Shown in pieces: positions 22,846 to 34,909 of a DNA stretch of 64,000 bases. Numbering within the stretch: position 1 is the stretch's first letter; each line of letters starts with the position of its first letter. The notes under the pieces were generated by a model. It worked only from the letters and a program-made list of their open reading frames with translations. It made no database searches and had not been told where the DNA came from. Where the stretch lies: positions 1,757,394 to 1,821,393 of the forward strand of contig NW_021167080.1 of the NCBI RefSeq assembly GCF_003711515.1. The letters are read 5' to 3'. The position numbers and the translations under genes are program-made. Source of the DNA: Sodiomyces alkalinus F11. Lineage: Eukaryota; Ascomycota; Sordariomycetes; Glomerellales; Plectosphaerellaceae.

Positions 22846-24133
22846 TCAGCCGGTGCTCTCCACCGTCTTCGCCTGGCCACCAACACCACTAGCACTAGCA
22901 CTAGCACCGGCACCGGCAGCAGCAGCAGCAGCAGCAGGCGCACTGCCTCCCCCCTCCACGCGAGCAGAACCATCGTACAGCGCCTTCAGCTCGTCGCAAG
23001 GCCTGTCAACAAGGGGGAACATGGCCCTGGGATCCCTGCGGAAGACGTGGTGGGGGGCGGCGACGAGGCTCTCGATATCCATGTTCTCGAGGTCCTTGAG
23101 GGTGAGGCGCATCCAGACGACGATGGCGGCGAGGGCGCGCAGGTCGACGTCCTCGCGGGCCTTGAAGAGGTTCCGCCACACGGCCGAGGCGAGGACGCGG
23201 TCGCTCCCCTTGGCGAGCCCTTCGTCGTAGGCGGCGATCAGGCCGCGCCACTGCATGAAGATGTCCTTGAGGTAGCGCTGGCGGAGCGCCGACGACGCCA
23301 TGCCGTGGTTCAGGTGCATGACGCGCTCGCAGTCGAAGAAGAAGTTGTCGACGAACTGGGCCTGCATGGTCTTGGCCGTGTCGCGCTCCAGACACCGCAT
23401 CCGCGCCACCACGAGGTACATGTGCAGCATGGTGACGTGGGACCACGAGCTGAAGGAGGGGGAGAGGTTGAAGACTGAGTGAGAGGCGGGTAAAGGGGAG
23501 GGGAGGTCATGGTTAGTCTTGGTCTTTACTGGCCGTTGAAGAAGGGAAGAAGAGGGAAGGAAAAAAAAAAAAAGGAAAAGAAAAAAAAGGAAAAGAAAAA
23601 AAAGGAAACTCACCCTCTAACCACGGCCCTTCAGCTGTTCCCAACTCCTCGCCCTCGGCCGTCTGGGGCACTTCATCCTTTCTCCGCAGCTCTTCCGAGA
23701 TGGTATACGCCGCCGGCGCGGCGCACAGCTTGTAGAGCTTGTCGAGGGAGCTGGTGAGGAGATAAGGGGTCGATATCGCGTTGTAAGCAGCTAGACGGGA
23801 GCTGACGTTCCGCAAGGCCGCGGAAGCGGAGCCCACAGGAGCATCTGACGACGGGGGGGGTTCAGCAGAGGCCTTCGAGGGAGCAGATGACGGCGATTGG
23901 GAGGTCGGTCGGGATGTAGATCGGGGGCCTGAGACGGCGCGGCGGTAGGCCGAGTGGGCGAATTGGCGTCGTGCTGTTGGAATGGCTGCGGATGCGGCGG
24001 CCACGGGTCTTGAAGAGGTCGAGAAGGAGGAGAAGGGAGAGGAGCAGGATGAAGAGGAGGGGATGTTGAGGTCGGTCGAGACGCGCAGACTCCTTGCTAG
24101 ATGTCGAGCATGGCGGCAACTCTGGCAAGCCAT
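22846..24133 (-). CDS. CBP3: Cytochrome bc1 assembly chaperone Cbp3 (UQCC1 family)
   Basis: Exons 24133-23614 and 23474-22846 give 382 residues; the 139-bp intron (phase 1) joins GPWLEG-V to FNLSPSFSSWSHVTMLHMYLVVARMR. Cbp3 acts at the mitochondrial ribosome exit and stabilises newly made cytochrome b for complex III assembly. The N-terminus (MACQSCRHARHLARSLRVS then a Ser/Ala/Arg-rich stretch) looks like a mitochondrial presequence. The ubiquinol-cytochrome-c chaperone domain fills residues about 125-350: helices around LDKLYKLC, MHMYLVVARMR, FVDNFFFDCERVMHLNHGM, and RQRYLKDIFMQWRGLIAAYDEGL. The C-terminal 35 residues are an Ala/Gly-rich tail. The intron carries an A-rich 15-bp tandem repeat. 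Confidence 0.94.
23573..23606. repeat. A-rich 15-bp tandem repeat in the CBP3 intron
   Basis: Two full copies of a ggaaaagaaaaaaaa unit plus flanking A-rich sequence, next to the intron donor at 23613 on the minus strand. Confidence 0.9.
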
Positions 24134-24719
24134 TTTTTTTGTTTTTGCGAGGTGAAGGAATTGGGATCGATTAGATGCAATTCATTGAATAGAAACAAGC
24201 AAATACGTGTATCCTGCACACTGGGGTCGCGGTATTAGGGAGGAATTGAGCGGTGGTGACCCCGGATTGGAAACTCGGGGGGGTGGGTGTGGGTGTGGTC
24301 TGCTCGTCTACTCGTCATTCGAAAAAGTTCCAATGAAGTAGAAGCCGCGAATCTTACTAAGTCAGTTGTTTAGCGTCGGAGAAACACCGGGTTCCGTTCG
24401 AGGGTCCGTTGACCTAGGTACTTAGGACCCCACTTCATAAGGTACCTACCTACTCGGTGTACACTACCGTAGTCGGTGACAGAGCGGCAGGCATGTGAAG
24501 GAAGAGATGAAGCTATCACCAACCCTGTTCTGTATTCAGGTATCGGAGTCCCATCAATTGTATTCTCCCAACCGGATATATATTTCATGCTGCTGAGCTA
24601 GTACAGCTCGTATCACAAATTTCACAAATTCCTTCCATGTTCTAAATATACAGTCTATTTCACAATGACAAGGCCCATACTCCCAGCGACCACGACTACT
24701 CCGTACCTCAGTTCATTCG
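24134..24719. other. Intergenic region upstream of CBP3
   Basis: It holds the CBP3 promoter and the CEM1 3' end. An inverted repeat of the TAAGGTA family occupies 24415-24448, and a TACTCCGTA nonamer is at 24697-24705. No gene is seen. Confidence 0.6.
24415..24448. repeat. Imperfect inverted repeat of the TAAGGTACC family
   Basis: Arms TAGGTACTTA (24415-24424) and TAAGGTACCTA (24438-24448), differing by one inserted base, flank a loop containing cacttca. The right half repeats the 14 bases found in the hairpin at 18122-18142. Confidence 0.75.
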
Positions 24720-26296
24720 CTACTTCATCTTAGAGAATACCAAGGTGGCGTTGGTACCGCCAAACCCAAAGCTATTCGACAAAGCGACGCAAACCTCCTT
24801 TTCCTGCGCTTTTCCAGGAACGAAATTGAAATCGACTCCCACGTCCGGTTGTGTGAGGTTCAGCGTTGGCGGGACTATGTTCTATACGGCCCCTGTCAGC
24901 GAGCCACGAGAGGAATACGAGATGTAATGAAGGGTCAGAGGAGGGGGGTAGTGAAAGACCAAAGAAGAATAAAAGACCAAGAAAAAGGACAAGGAAAAGA
25001 AAGGGACACGAAGAAACAAAGGCAGAAGAGATGAAACACTCACCTCCTTGACAGCGAGGACAGAGAACAGCGCCTCGATAGCCCCCGCCGCCCCCAGCAA
25101 GTGCCCAATGGCACCTTTGGTGCTACTAACCGTCACCTCCTCCTCCTTCTCCTTCCCGTCCTCGCCAAGCAACACGGAGCGGATCGCCTTCGCCTCGGCC
25201 GCGTCCCCGATCTGCGTCCCCGTCGCATGGGCATTGACATAGTCGACCCGCGCAGGAACGACAGCCGCCCGCCGGAGCGCAGCCCGCATGGCCATGGTGG
25301 CCCCGGTGCCGTCCTCGCGCGGGGCCGTGATGTGGTAGGCGTCGGCGCTGCACCCGTACCCGGCCAGCTCGGCGTAGACGCGGGCGCCGCGGGCCCGGGC
25401 GTGCTCCAGCTCCTCGAGGACCAGGGCGGCGGCGCCCTCGGCGACGACGAAGCCGCCGCGGGCGCGGTCGAAGGGCCGACAGCTCGCGGGCGGGTCGTGG
25501 TTGTAGGCGGTGGAGAGGGAGCGGGCGCGGCCGAAGCCGGCGAACGTGAGCGGGTGGATGCAGGACTCGGTGCCGCCGGCAAGCATGACGTCGGCGTCGC
25601 CGTAGGCGATGAAGCGGCTCGCGTCGCCGATGGAGTGGGCCCCCGTGGTGCAGGCCGTCGTGACTGCGTGGTTGGGGCCCTGGAAGCCGTGTTTCATGGA
25701 GATGTGGCCTGCTGCCATGTTGATGAGGATTTTGGGCACGAAGAGGGGGGATACTTTTTTATAGCCCTGCCGCGGGTTTTTTGTGTGTGTCAGGATTCGT
25801 CTTTTCTTCTTCTTCTTTTTTTCATTTCTTTTTTTTCTTCTCATTTCTTCTGTTCTAAAGAGAGAGGGAGAGAGAGAGAAAAAAAGGGAGAAAGCCGTGG
25901 ACTCACATCTTGCTGAAAAGCGAGGCTCGTCTCGTACATCTCCTCTAGATTCCCAATGCCGCTTCCCATGCATACACCGGTCGCCGCCTTGTCCTCATCC
26001 TTGGTGGGATTCCACCCGGCATCGTCGAGGGCCATTTGCGCGCTGGCCATGGCGTATTGGACGAAGGTCGGCAGACGTCGTTGATCGGATGCGCTGAGCC
26101 AGTCGGAGGGCCGCCACTCGTCGCGAGGTACGAGTCCAGAAACGGTGCTGGGCAGTTCACGCCATCGCTGCTGCGGTTCCCAATGCGCTATGCTCGTGAT
26201 GCCCGATTCGCCCGCAAGGAGGCGATTCCATGTCGTCCTCACACCTACGCCGAGGGGCGTGATCGCTCCCAGGCCCGTCACGACAACCCGTCGCAT
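24720..26296 (-). CDS. CEM1: Mitochondrial beta-ketoacyl-ACP synthase Cem1
   Basis: Exons 26296-25907, 25766-25044 and 24881-24720, both introns phase 0, give 424 residues. Cem1 is the condensing enzyme of mitochondrial type II fatty-acid synthesis, which supplies octanoyl chains for lipoic acid. The thiolase fold is complete: [16 protein letters not shown] at the start, nucleophile Cys169 in [10 protein letters not shown], His310 in [12 protein letters not shown], His352 in [14 protein letters not shown], and the closing [16 protein letters not shown]. The small last exon starts [13 protein letters not shown] and is needed for the conserved C-terminus. Two oddities: the protein begins directly with the first beta strand, so no targeting peptide is visible, and a charged GKEKEEE insert precedes TVSSTKGA. 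The link to PDX1 at 41.5-42.7 kb is metabolic only, since PDX1 carries a lipoyl domain. Confidence 0.95.
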
Positions 26297-27009
26297 TATC
26301 CTCCCATGTCCTGTCCGTTTTATCTTTTTATAGACAAGTTATCTGTCGAGAGAAAGTTGGCGTGGGTTTGAGATGTCTGTCATTAGCTGCTCGGATGACC
26401 TCTGACCTCACAAAGAAGGCATCTCAAAGTTGGGAGCCACAATTTGTGAGCCTTGTGGGTACATACAACGTACCTCGTGGCAGTTGAAACTAATAAGGCA
26501 CCTAGCTTATGTAAGATTGGTCGGCACCTCAAACCTCGCCTGATACATACAACGTTAAGCTGCGTGAACAAAGTACCCTAGCAGAATACAGAATGCAGGT
26601 ACGTACTTAGTACTTACATAGTACTTTATACTTCGTACTCTGGCCTTGGGGCATCTCGAGAACCCCTGGAGTCGAGTATCGGTGTGTCTTATTGGTCAGA
26701 ACAACGAACCCATACCCGTCGGCTCGGTCCAGCTGTGGAGGTTCCAGCTTTCCAGGTTGTTTCGGGATTGGGGTTGGGGGTTGAGGGCTCCACAGGGCCC
26801 AGCCCGCTCGATACATAAGGTACCTTACCTTAGGTACAAAGAGTACAGAGTAACACGTCGTGTCTTTCGTCTTTCAGTCTCTCGACGTGCCTTTGTTCTC
26901 AACCGAGTTGCTTCATCCTCAACCCATATTCAGCTCGAGGCCCGAATCCACGGAGCCTCGACTACCCTTTGCTAGGATGCTTACTCTTTGAGGGCTATAT
27001 TAACCTCAT

Positions 27010-27056
<47 letters not shown>

Positions 27057-27859
27057 AATTGACTTATCCATCGTGCGATTCTGTCCATTGACGTCGAAGC
27101 ATATAAAAAAAACCCCCATATCAAATCGCGGGTCCAACATTCACCGTCAGCAACGTGTTGACCATTTTGCTTGGACACTACGGACATATCGCCTACCCAG
27201 TCGTTCCCAGGCGTCAGCAGCCATTATCTCTTCCCCGCCTGTCTATAACCTCTTCGGCGTCTCTCCGTGTCCGCCCGTTACGCATACCATAGTCGGCCCT
27301 ACAACCTCGTATCTGGGACCACACACGCACGCGTGTTGGTGTCTTAAGGATCGCATCTCATCCGCTCACTCGACGCACATCGTTTAAACATCTCATCTTT
27401 TAGGTGCCGCCTATAGATCGGCCCCTATCTCCTATCCATCCGGTATCATACGGTGTCGGCCAAATCTCTTTACCCTTGGGCTTGGGCGTCATACCTTAGC
27501 GTGGTATCATCATTACAATACAATATCACACAATCAATCACCTATCACCTATTCGTGTTCTGGGATAGGGCCACATCATCATCGTCTTCAAACGCCAGGG
27601 ACTACAGCTACCGTCGATTTTACACTTCGGCCATATCCGCGCCATTCTCTCACCCCCTCCGCCACGCCGCTCTTCCGTGCTTTGTCAGGCGAACCTGGTC
27701 CAGAATCCTCCTGGCCTGGGCTCCTATAGCAAAGCCACTCTGATCTTCCCCCTCTTAAAGAAGCCCCGCTGCCTCTGATGCCGTAACGCCTGCCTTTTCT
27801 TGTCGTTTGGTCATATCGGAATTTTCCCGTTGTTCCAGCGGAGAGAGAACGATATCGCC
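26297..27859. promoter_or_regulatory. Divergent intergenic region CEM1/OPT transporter
   Basis: No gene is seen. It contains TACGTAC/TAGTACTT words near 26598-26632, a perfect 12-bp palindrome TAAGGTACCTTA at 26816-26827 followed by a further ACCTTAGGTAC, and a 43-base T run at 27012-27054. From about 27200 the DNA is pyrimidine-rich, as expected of a leader for the transporter gene. Confidence 0.55.
27012..27054. repeat. Homopolymer run of 43 T
   Basis: Uninterrupted T run in the CEM1/OPT intergenic region. It may be a nucleosome-excluding tract or the tail scar of an old retroposed insert; I see no target-site duplication that decides this. The length could be affected by assembly. Confidence 0.95.
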
Positions 27860-30800
27860 ATGACCAAGTTGTTCGGAAGCCGCTCGGCTTCGGCCGCTGG
27901 CACATCTGACAACGATTATGAACTGGGTCCGACAAAAGCGCAGGCACAGGCACAGGCCAGCGGGCGCGAGGTTGACGGACGCGATGATGATCCCTTGGCC
28001 CCGGGTTTGGTAGAAAGCAATAGCAGCACCACCGGTCGGGCTAAGGGTGCTTCGCAGAGTCCCTCGCAGTGGGGAGGTCAGTCGAGTGTCTTTGCGCGTG
28101 TTGATTATGACGCCGACGACGATGATGAGCGTGGATCCGAACATGAACTTCTCTTAGATCCCGCCCTGGCCGGCGACTACGATTCGAGACCGAGAGACGC
28201 AGACGGAAACCCCCTCGTCGACGACGAAGCCGCCATGGAGAAGCAGGACGAGGAGGACTCGCCCTACCCAGAGGTCCGCGCCGCCGTCCGAAACTACGAC
28301 GAAGACGCCCCCTGCAACACCATCCGCGCCTGGACCATCGGCTTGGTCCTCGTCGTCGCCGGCGCCTCCATGAACACCTTCTTCTCCCTGCGCTCGCCTT
28401 CCATCGGCATCAGCCCCCTCGTGGCCCAGATCATCGCCTGGCCCATCGGTCATGGCTGGTCCAAGATTATGCCTTCGAGACGCTTCAACACGTTCGGACT
28501 CTCCTGGAGCCTTAACCCCGGTCCCTTTAACCGGAAAGAGCACACCATCATTGTCGTCATGGCCAGCGTTTCCTTCTCCGTCGCCTACGCCACCGACATT
28601 ATTCTCGCGCAGATGGTCTTTTATAAACAGGACTTTGGCTTCGCTTTCCAACTGCTTCTGACCGTCTCTACTCAATCCCTCGGATACGGCATTGCCGGTA
28701 TTCTGAGAAAGTTCCTCGGTCCGTTTGCCCCCGCTGAAGAACTAAAAGAACTGCATAATATGCATCCACACTTGTCACTTGTCCCGCGGTCTGAAGCTGA
28801 TTCTTCGTTGACCCCTAGTGTACCCTGCTTCGATGATCTGGCCCGGAATCTTGGTTTCCGTGACTTTGATGAACGCCATGTACGACCGAAATGACCGGCC
28901 CGACCCTACCATCATAGGAGGAAAGATGCCGCGGTATAAGTGGTTTGGTCTAGTCACATTGGGCGCTTTCATTTACTACTGGATCCCAGGCTATCTCGCC
29001 AGGTGTCTCAGCGTCTTCGCCTTCGTCACTTGGATCGCCCCCAACAACGTCGTCGTGAACCAGCTGTTCGGCGGCTCGACCGGGCTCTCCCTCCTTCCCA
29101 TCACCTTTGACTGGACCCAGATCACAGGCTTCATCGGATCACCGCTGATTCCTCCCTGGTAAGGGATAGAGAGTCTTTCCTCCTCGCCCACATCATTGTC
29201 AGTTGAGAACACGCGAAGAGGGAAAAAAACTGACACGGTGACTCAGGGAGGCGATTGCAAACACTTTGATCGGTGTTGTTGTATTCTTCCTGTTTGGATG
29301 TTCCCTTCTCCATTATACAGGCGTTTGGTATTCCGAGTATTTGCCTATGAGCGACTCGGGCACGTATGACAACACCGGCAAGCCTTACAACACGACTCGC
29401 ATTCTCACCAAGGATATGACTCTCAACGAAGAGGCATACAACAATTACTCTCCGCTGTTTATCAGGTAAGCCAAACGAAGGGGAAGAAAGGGAAAACAAT
29501 ATCGCTCTACATGTCGAGGTGAAGGAGAAGAAGAATAGGAGGCCCTAACTCAGTACAGCACCACCTTTGCCATGTCTTACGGCCTTTCTTTCGCGGCAAT
29601 ATCTTCACTCATCGTCTATACCTACTTGCACAACGGCAAGCAGATCTGGCAGCAGTATAAGAACAGTGCGAAAGAGAAGCCAGACATTCACATGAGGCTC
29701 ATGAGCAAGTACAAGGAAGCGCCCAGCTGGTGGTACTGGGGCTTGTTCGCCATTGTAAGTTATGCTTCCCGCATGCCTCTCACCCGTCCCGTGTCTTCAT
29801 GAGGATTTCTGCCTCTTGAACTAGAGCTGAATACTCCGCGTGTAGGTGCTCGCCTTGGGATTCGTTTCCGTGCTAGCATATCCGACCAAGATGACGTGGT
29901 GGGCCTTCCTCCTCTCTGTGGGCATCTCCTTCGTCTTCTCCGTCCCCATCGGCATCATCCAGGCCGTCACCAACCACCAGATCGGCCTCAACGTGATGAC
30001 CGAGTTCATCTACGGATACCTCCAGCCGGGCCGGCCTCTGGCGCTGATGATGTGAGTTCTCGTCTCAACCCCCCCCCCCCCCCCCCCCCACCCCCCCCCC
30101 CCCCCCCCCCCCCCCCAACCGTGACCTGACTCCCGCCCCCTGAACAACCAAAGATGCTGACTGGTCACCTCGTCCTCTCTTTAGCTTCAAAACGTTTGGA
30201 TACATCACCATGTCCCGAGCGCTCAGCTTCGTAGCCGACCTGAAATTCGGCCACTACATGAAGATCCCCCCGCGGACCCTCTTCTGGGCCCAAGTCATCT
30301 CCACCACCGTCTCGTGCGTGGTCCAGATCCTCGTCCTCAACGTCGCCCTCAACACCGTCGACGGCGTCTGCACCCCAGACCAGCCCGACCGCTTCACCTG
30401 CCCCGGCGCGCGCGTCTTCTTCGCCGCCTCCGTGATCTGGGGCCTCCTCGGCCCCGCGCGGATGTTCTCCCCGGGCCAGATCTACTCGGGCCTCTTCGCC
30501 TTCTTCGCCCTCGGCGCCGTCGTCCCCCTCGTCATCTACTTCGGCGCCAAGCGCTGGCCCCGCTCGCCCTTCGGCTTCCTCATGGCCCCGCTCATCTTCG
30601 GCGGGCCCAGCAGCATCCCGCCCGCCACCCCGCTCAACTACCTCAGCTGGGGCACCGTCGGCCTGACCTTCCAGTACTGGATCCGCAAGCGCCACTTCAA
30701 CTGGTGGTCGCGCCTCAACTTCCTCACCTCTTCCGGCCTCGACTTGGGCCTCGCCCTCGCCACCCTCGTCATCTTCTTCGCCCTGTCTATGCACAAGCTC

Positions 30801-30914
30801 GAGCCGCCCAAGTGGTGGGGCAACGAGGTGGTCAAGACGACGCTGGACTTCAAGGGCAAGTCGGTCCAGACCTATGTCCCGGATGGCCAGACCTTCGGGC
30901 CGAGTTCGTGGTAA
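27860..30914 (+). CDS. Oligopeptide transporter, OPT family
   Basis: Six exons, 27860-28718, 28819-29158, 29247-29465, 29559-29754, 29846-30051 and 30185-30914, give 849 residues with every junction in frame. OPT proteins are proton-coupled carriers of small peptides or metal chelates. The first about 155 residues are a polar, acidic cytoplasmic tail. Many membrane segments follow. Family signatures seen: NPGPFNRKEH at 219-228, NYLSWGTVGLTFQYWIRKRHFNWW near the end, and KIPPR at 633-637. The first intron uses a less usual donor, GTCCGT, chosen because it joins LRKFL-V to YPASMIWPGILV exactly. Intron 5 contains a very long poly-C tract. It neighbours a Zn2Cys6 regulator, so nutrient-regulated expression is plausible. 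The substrate cannot be read from sequence. Confidence 0.94.
30069..30116. repeat. Poly-C tract in intron 5 of the OPT gene
   Basis: Twenty-one C, one A, then 26 C. It lies between the donor at 30052 and the acceptor at 30183-30184. The complementary strand is a long G run able to form quadruplex structures. Confidence 0.95.
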
Positions 30915-31707
30915 CGAATTTTCGATCATGTTGCGCTGTGCATTTTATTTTTTCTTGATCTACCTTAACCTCCTATCTGCCTCTCGAGCTTTTTTTCTTC
31001 TTTTTTTTTCTTCTACGGAATAGCATATTGATCCCTCTTTTCAAGCCACGCATTTATTGTGTCTCGTGAAGCAGCGCCTATCTTCGATATTTTGGGAGAA
31101 GAGGGGAAAGGGGGAAATAAAAATAATGAACGTGGCCTTTTGAATCTGAACGAGGGTCTGAACGACATCTATTCATTTCCTTGTCACCAGAGTAATGTCT
31201 CATCCGAGGCCCTCGCGTTTCCCTTGAGCTTCCTACAACGTCGTCTATCATACCTATATCCAACTTTCATCGTGTCTCTCTGCATTACCCTGGGTATCTA
31301 GAGGGTTTAATATGCTCCGTTGAAGTCTTGGGACGTCCAAGGAAGAATTCCAGATACGCCAGACGAGATGCAAGGCCTCGATCAACGCCTTCACAGTAAT
31401 TGGGATTCCCCTACGAGAAGATAATGAACATTTTCGTGTTTTGGGGGAACAGGTTTGGAGAGCTCTGTAAAGCAAACCCTATCTCGCCCGTCCACCGAGT
31501 GCCATGGCATAGTACCCAAGCCTATAAATAATATATCGATGGGTATTTCGTGAATGCAACAATGGGTATTGAAACCTACACCATCGCCAAAGTTTCCAGT
31601 CTTCTTCCTCTTTCTTTTGTTTAGTAGGCATAAAGATTGGGCACGTCCGAGAGCCATGGGACCAGATACGCCCGCTGTTCGAAGTTCGCTTCGCACTCTC
31701 CCCCAGC
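30915..31707. other. Convergent intergenic region OPT / transcription factor
   Basis: It holds the 3' ends of both genes with T-rich stretches near 30990-31010. No gene is seen. Confidence 0.6.
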
Positions 31708-34700
31708 TCAGATTCCAAGCTGAGATGGCGAGTAGAGAGTCGCGACTGGCGGCGTGGATGCGAAGTTGGTTGCTATACGGGGAGGTCCGGACACCGTATG
31801 TCCCGACAACCCCGGAGGAAGCGTGTCCCGACCGCAACCCGCGCCGGTGGGCGAAGGCTCAGTAAGCCCACTGCCCACCGGCATAGACGCGCCTGCAGTC
31901 CCCGGGTTCCAAAGACGCTCAAAGTCAAGCTCGCCCTCTGTTCCATCGGCGTCTCGAAAGCTCCCACTGCTTACGGGGGAGACTCCCATGAGGGAAGCTT
32001 GCCCACCACCAGGCATGACACTGCCGTTTTGGTTCTCCATATTCTTCAACAACTGCCCCAGCTGCGGAACTCCAGAGGGCGGTGGATGAGATGGCACTGT
32101 GACCAGGGAGTCTTTGCGAGAAACGCTCCTAGAAGAAAAGAGATTTAACACGGGGTCTCTGAGCTCCCGCTGTGTGCCCATGACAACGGGCAGAGCAGGC
32201 GGATCCATATGTTTCGCTCGCACGTCGGCGACAGCGGCTTGGAACGAGTGGAGGATATAGAGCAGGCGATTCGCTTGTGGATCTGTCTCAGCACAGTACC
32301 TCACGACTTCGATGGCGCTGCCCATGCAATCATTGTACAAAGGATTTTCATAGACGGACACGAATTCATTGCTGAGTGCAATGAGACAAGCGGCAAACAA
32401 GAAATACCTGAGTGTTATATTAGCCGGTGGAGGGAGAGTGGAGAACATGAGACGAGAGAGTTCGGGTCGAGCAGCCACTCACAGGACAAAAGGGTTGCGA
32501 CGCGGCAGATATTTGCATTCGTAGGCCTGGGCGACGAGCCTTATGGTTTGACAAGACGCCACAAGACATGCCTCGCAGTATCTAGCCATGCGGTTGATCC
32601 AGCGCGGAACAGTGAGCGTATGACCACTTCTCTCATTGTGGACTTTGCTAAGTAGGCAGATGAAGAAGGGTCTCGTCATAAGAAGAATGGAGTGGCAGTG
32701 GAGGAGATTAACGTGTAGTGCGGAAATAGCCGCGGAGGTATCCGTGGATGTCGTCCGCACTGATGTGCCGTGCAGTTGAGGATTCAGCGATGCGCTCCAC
32801 GCCTTGCATCGCTCTGCAATTTCCTGGGCGAGGCGTATAGAGATTTTACGCCGGGCGTAGATCTTCTTCAGGATTTGCCCCATGATCTGGCAACTCCGAA
32901 CAGCTAAATCGAGGCCGCCCTCGGGGTTGGCCAGGGGAACAAGCTCCCCCTGCGCGTCCTTTCCGTACACCAGGAGTGCGTCCTCGGAGCATTCGTCCTC
33001 GTCGATGGCTACAGGGCGACCCAGAGAGGCGGCGAGAAATCTGTCGAGAACGAAGAGGCTGCGCCACAGGTTCCGCCTGAGTCTGACATCTTCGCTGGTG
33101 AAAATGAAGTCGTTCTCCTGAACTCTATGCAGCCCAAACGAATATGCGGACCGGACAGCCATGCCTGTTCCATTGTCAACAATGCAAAAAAGAAAACCCC
33201 CCAAATTAGCGATTCTGCGAGGGCCAGGACTCACCAAAGTAGGCGTAGGCTGCGTTTCGCTTTGAGACGGCCAGCATATAGACAGCCATAAGGGTAAGTG
33301 CTTGGATGGACCAAAAGTCGGCATCCTCAAATCCTGACATTGGGTCACCCAGGAGCTTGGCGTTCCTGAAAAATATCTCTGCTCGGTCGTATTGATCTGT
33401 TCGGAGCCTTTCATATATGGCGGCTTCTCTGGATCCTATTGGCGCCGTGCCCAGCACCATACCCAGAGCGAAAGTGAGGTAGAGTAGGCATAAGAATGAT
33501 GATCGCGCATTGAGGGGGTCTGAATAGCAGGCGTGCATACTATCCTCAAAGGCTGATCTGTTGAAGACCTCGATCAAGCCACGGGTCTAACGAAGAGGCA
33601 TCAGCAACGTAGTCAAATGGAAATATATCTGGATTACACGTACATTTTTGAAAAAGGACTCGACCAATATATCTGCTGCCTCTCGATCTGGAAGCATATG
33701 CGGTAGTTTGATGTGAGGGGGCACGCTCGTGGTAACCTCCATGATCTTGTGCCTGCTGGGGTCGAGAGTGAAGTCGTTGGGCCCGGTCCTCGTTTCGACG
33801 ATTATTCGTATCAGTTGAAGATACGCGAGAGAGGCCGAATCGCCGACGTATACTTGAGATACAGGTCAATAACAGGCATCTGGAGCCCAGAAGCAGCAGG
33901 CCGAGAGCACCTACGTAGTCGACCAGTAGGGTCCTGTAACATTCTGGTGGACTGGAGCAATGATGTCTCATCGTCAGGCGCCGTAGCGCTGCTGCTGCCT
34001 CCCGAGAAGGAGTCAAGCTCTTTCTCCCGCGGAGTGAGACGTGTAGATGGCTCAATTTTAGCCACTGTGTCGAACCCGACCCGGGGCTTATCGAAGGTGC
34101 TTGCTGGCCCCAATCGTGAACTTCCGGCGATCTTTGTCAGGACGGGATTGACGTGGGGCATAGCGGAGTGTTCTAAACCTCCCGTCTCGATAAATGATGA
34201 GGCATCTTCCATGTGCCGTCGTTTGTTGGAGGGGGTGTCTGGTTGACCTGATGGACTTGCATGCAAACTGTCGCAGGCCGCCACATAGGAACAGGTCAAG
34301 CTTCTTCTCGTGCAAGTGTTACAGGGTTGAAGACCATTGCACTTCAAAAATTGGTAGAGTTAGCTCTATGATCAAGCATGACATGGCGGAAACCGGATGA
34401 CATGGCATGAGGGCATGTGTACGCGGCGGTCCCCCAGACGACACGACTGTTTCGCGAAACCTCTCTCATTCTAAACCGAGCATGCTTCAAAAGACAACGA
34501 AGAGCGCTGCCTAACAACCGGATTTTGAAGGGAAAAAGGGGGGGTTGGCGGAGGGGAGAATGAATACAGGATGAGGTGGGCATGCGGTCAGTGAAACAAT
34601 GGACAACAGACAGCTGGTTCAATATGTAAGAGGGTTAAGAGAAGGTAGGATGAAGCCGAGGCGTCTAGACAGGTATGTGGCAGAGCAGAGTTCAGGTGGG

Positions 34701-34909
34701 ACAAGAAGCAAAGGAGGTGAGGTTGCGTATGATGTTTGTAGGGAACATTGTCGCGCATAGAGAGCAATATTTCCGACGGGATGAGAGCAACGAGAAACAT
34801 CAACGCAGAATCAATAGAGGGGGCTCACCTTCTGCTTCCTACGTTTGCAGGTTTCACAGGCCCGGGCAGTTCTTATACGTTTGTCTGCCGGAACCTTTGG
34901 TCGAGTCAT
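31708..34909 (-). CDS. Zn2Cys6 fungal-specific transcription factor
   Basis: Six exons on the minus strand, 34909-34829, 34341-33915, 33852-33644, 33586-33235, 33164-32483 and 32407-31708, give 816 residues. It is predicted to be a nuclear DNA-binding regulator. The binuclear zinc cluster is Cys18, 21, 28, 34, 37 and 44 (CX2CX6CX5CX2CX6C) and is split by the 487-bp first intron between KRRKQK and CNGLQPC. The second intron joins QDPTGRL-L to YVGDSASLAYLQL. The fungal transcription-factor middle domain follows, with HIKLPHMLPDREAADILVESFF, GLIEVFNRSAFEDSM, FGMAVRSAYSFGLHR and RRNLWRSLFVLDRFLAASLGRP. The C-terminal about 150 residues are Ser/Pro/Gly-rich and look like an activation region. I cannot assign a named regulator. 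It lies between the OPT transporter and the CoA-transferase-like gene and may control either. Confidence 0.93.

Noticed and set aside
25101..25916. Open frame of 271 codons on the + strand
   Set aside because: It is antisense to CEM1, with biased composition and no domain.
30165..30929. Open frame of 254 codons on the - strand
   Set aside because: It is antisense to the last OPT exon and is Glu/Gly-rich like other GC shadows.
33700..33740. Apparent one-base frameshift in the transcription factor near SVPPHIKLP
   Set aside because: Recounting across the line break gives five C on the coding strand, so the reading frame is intact.
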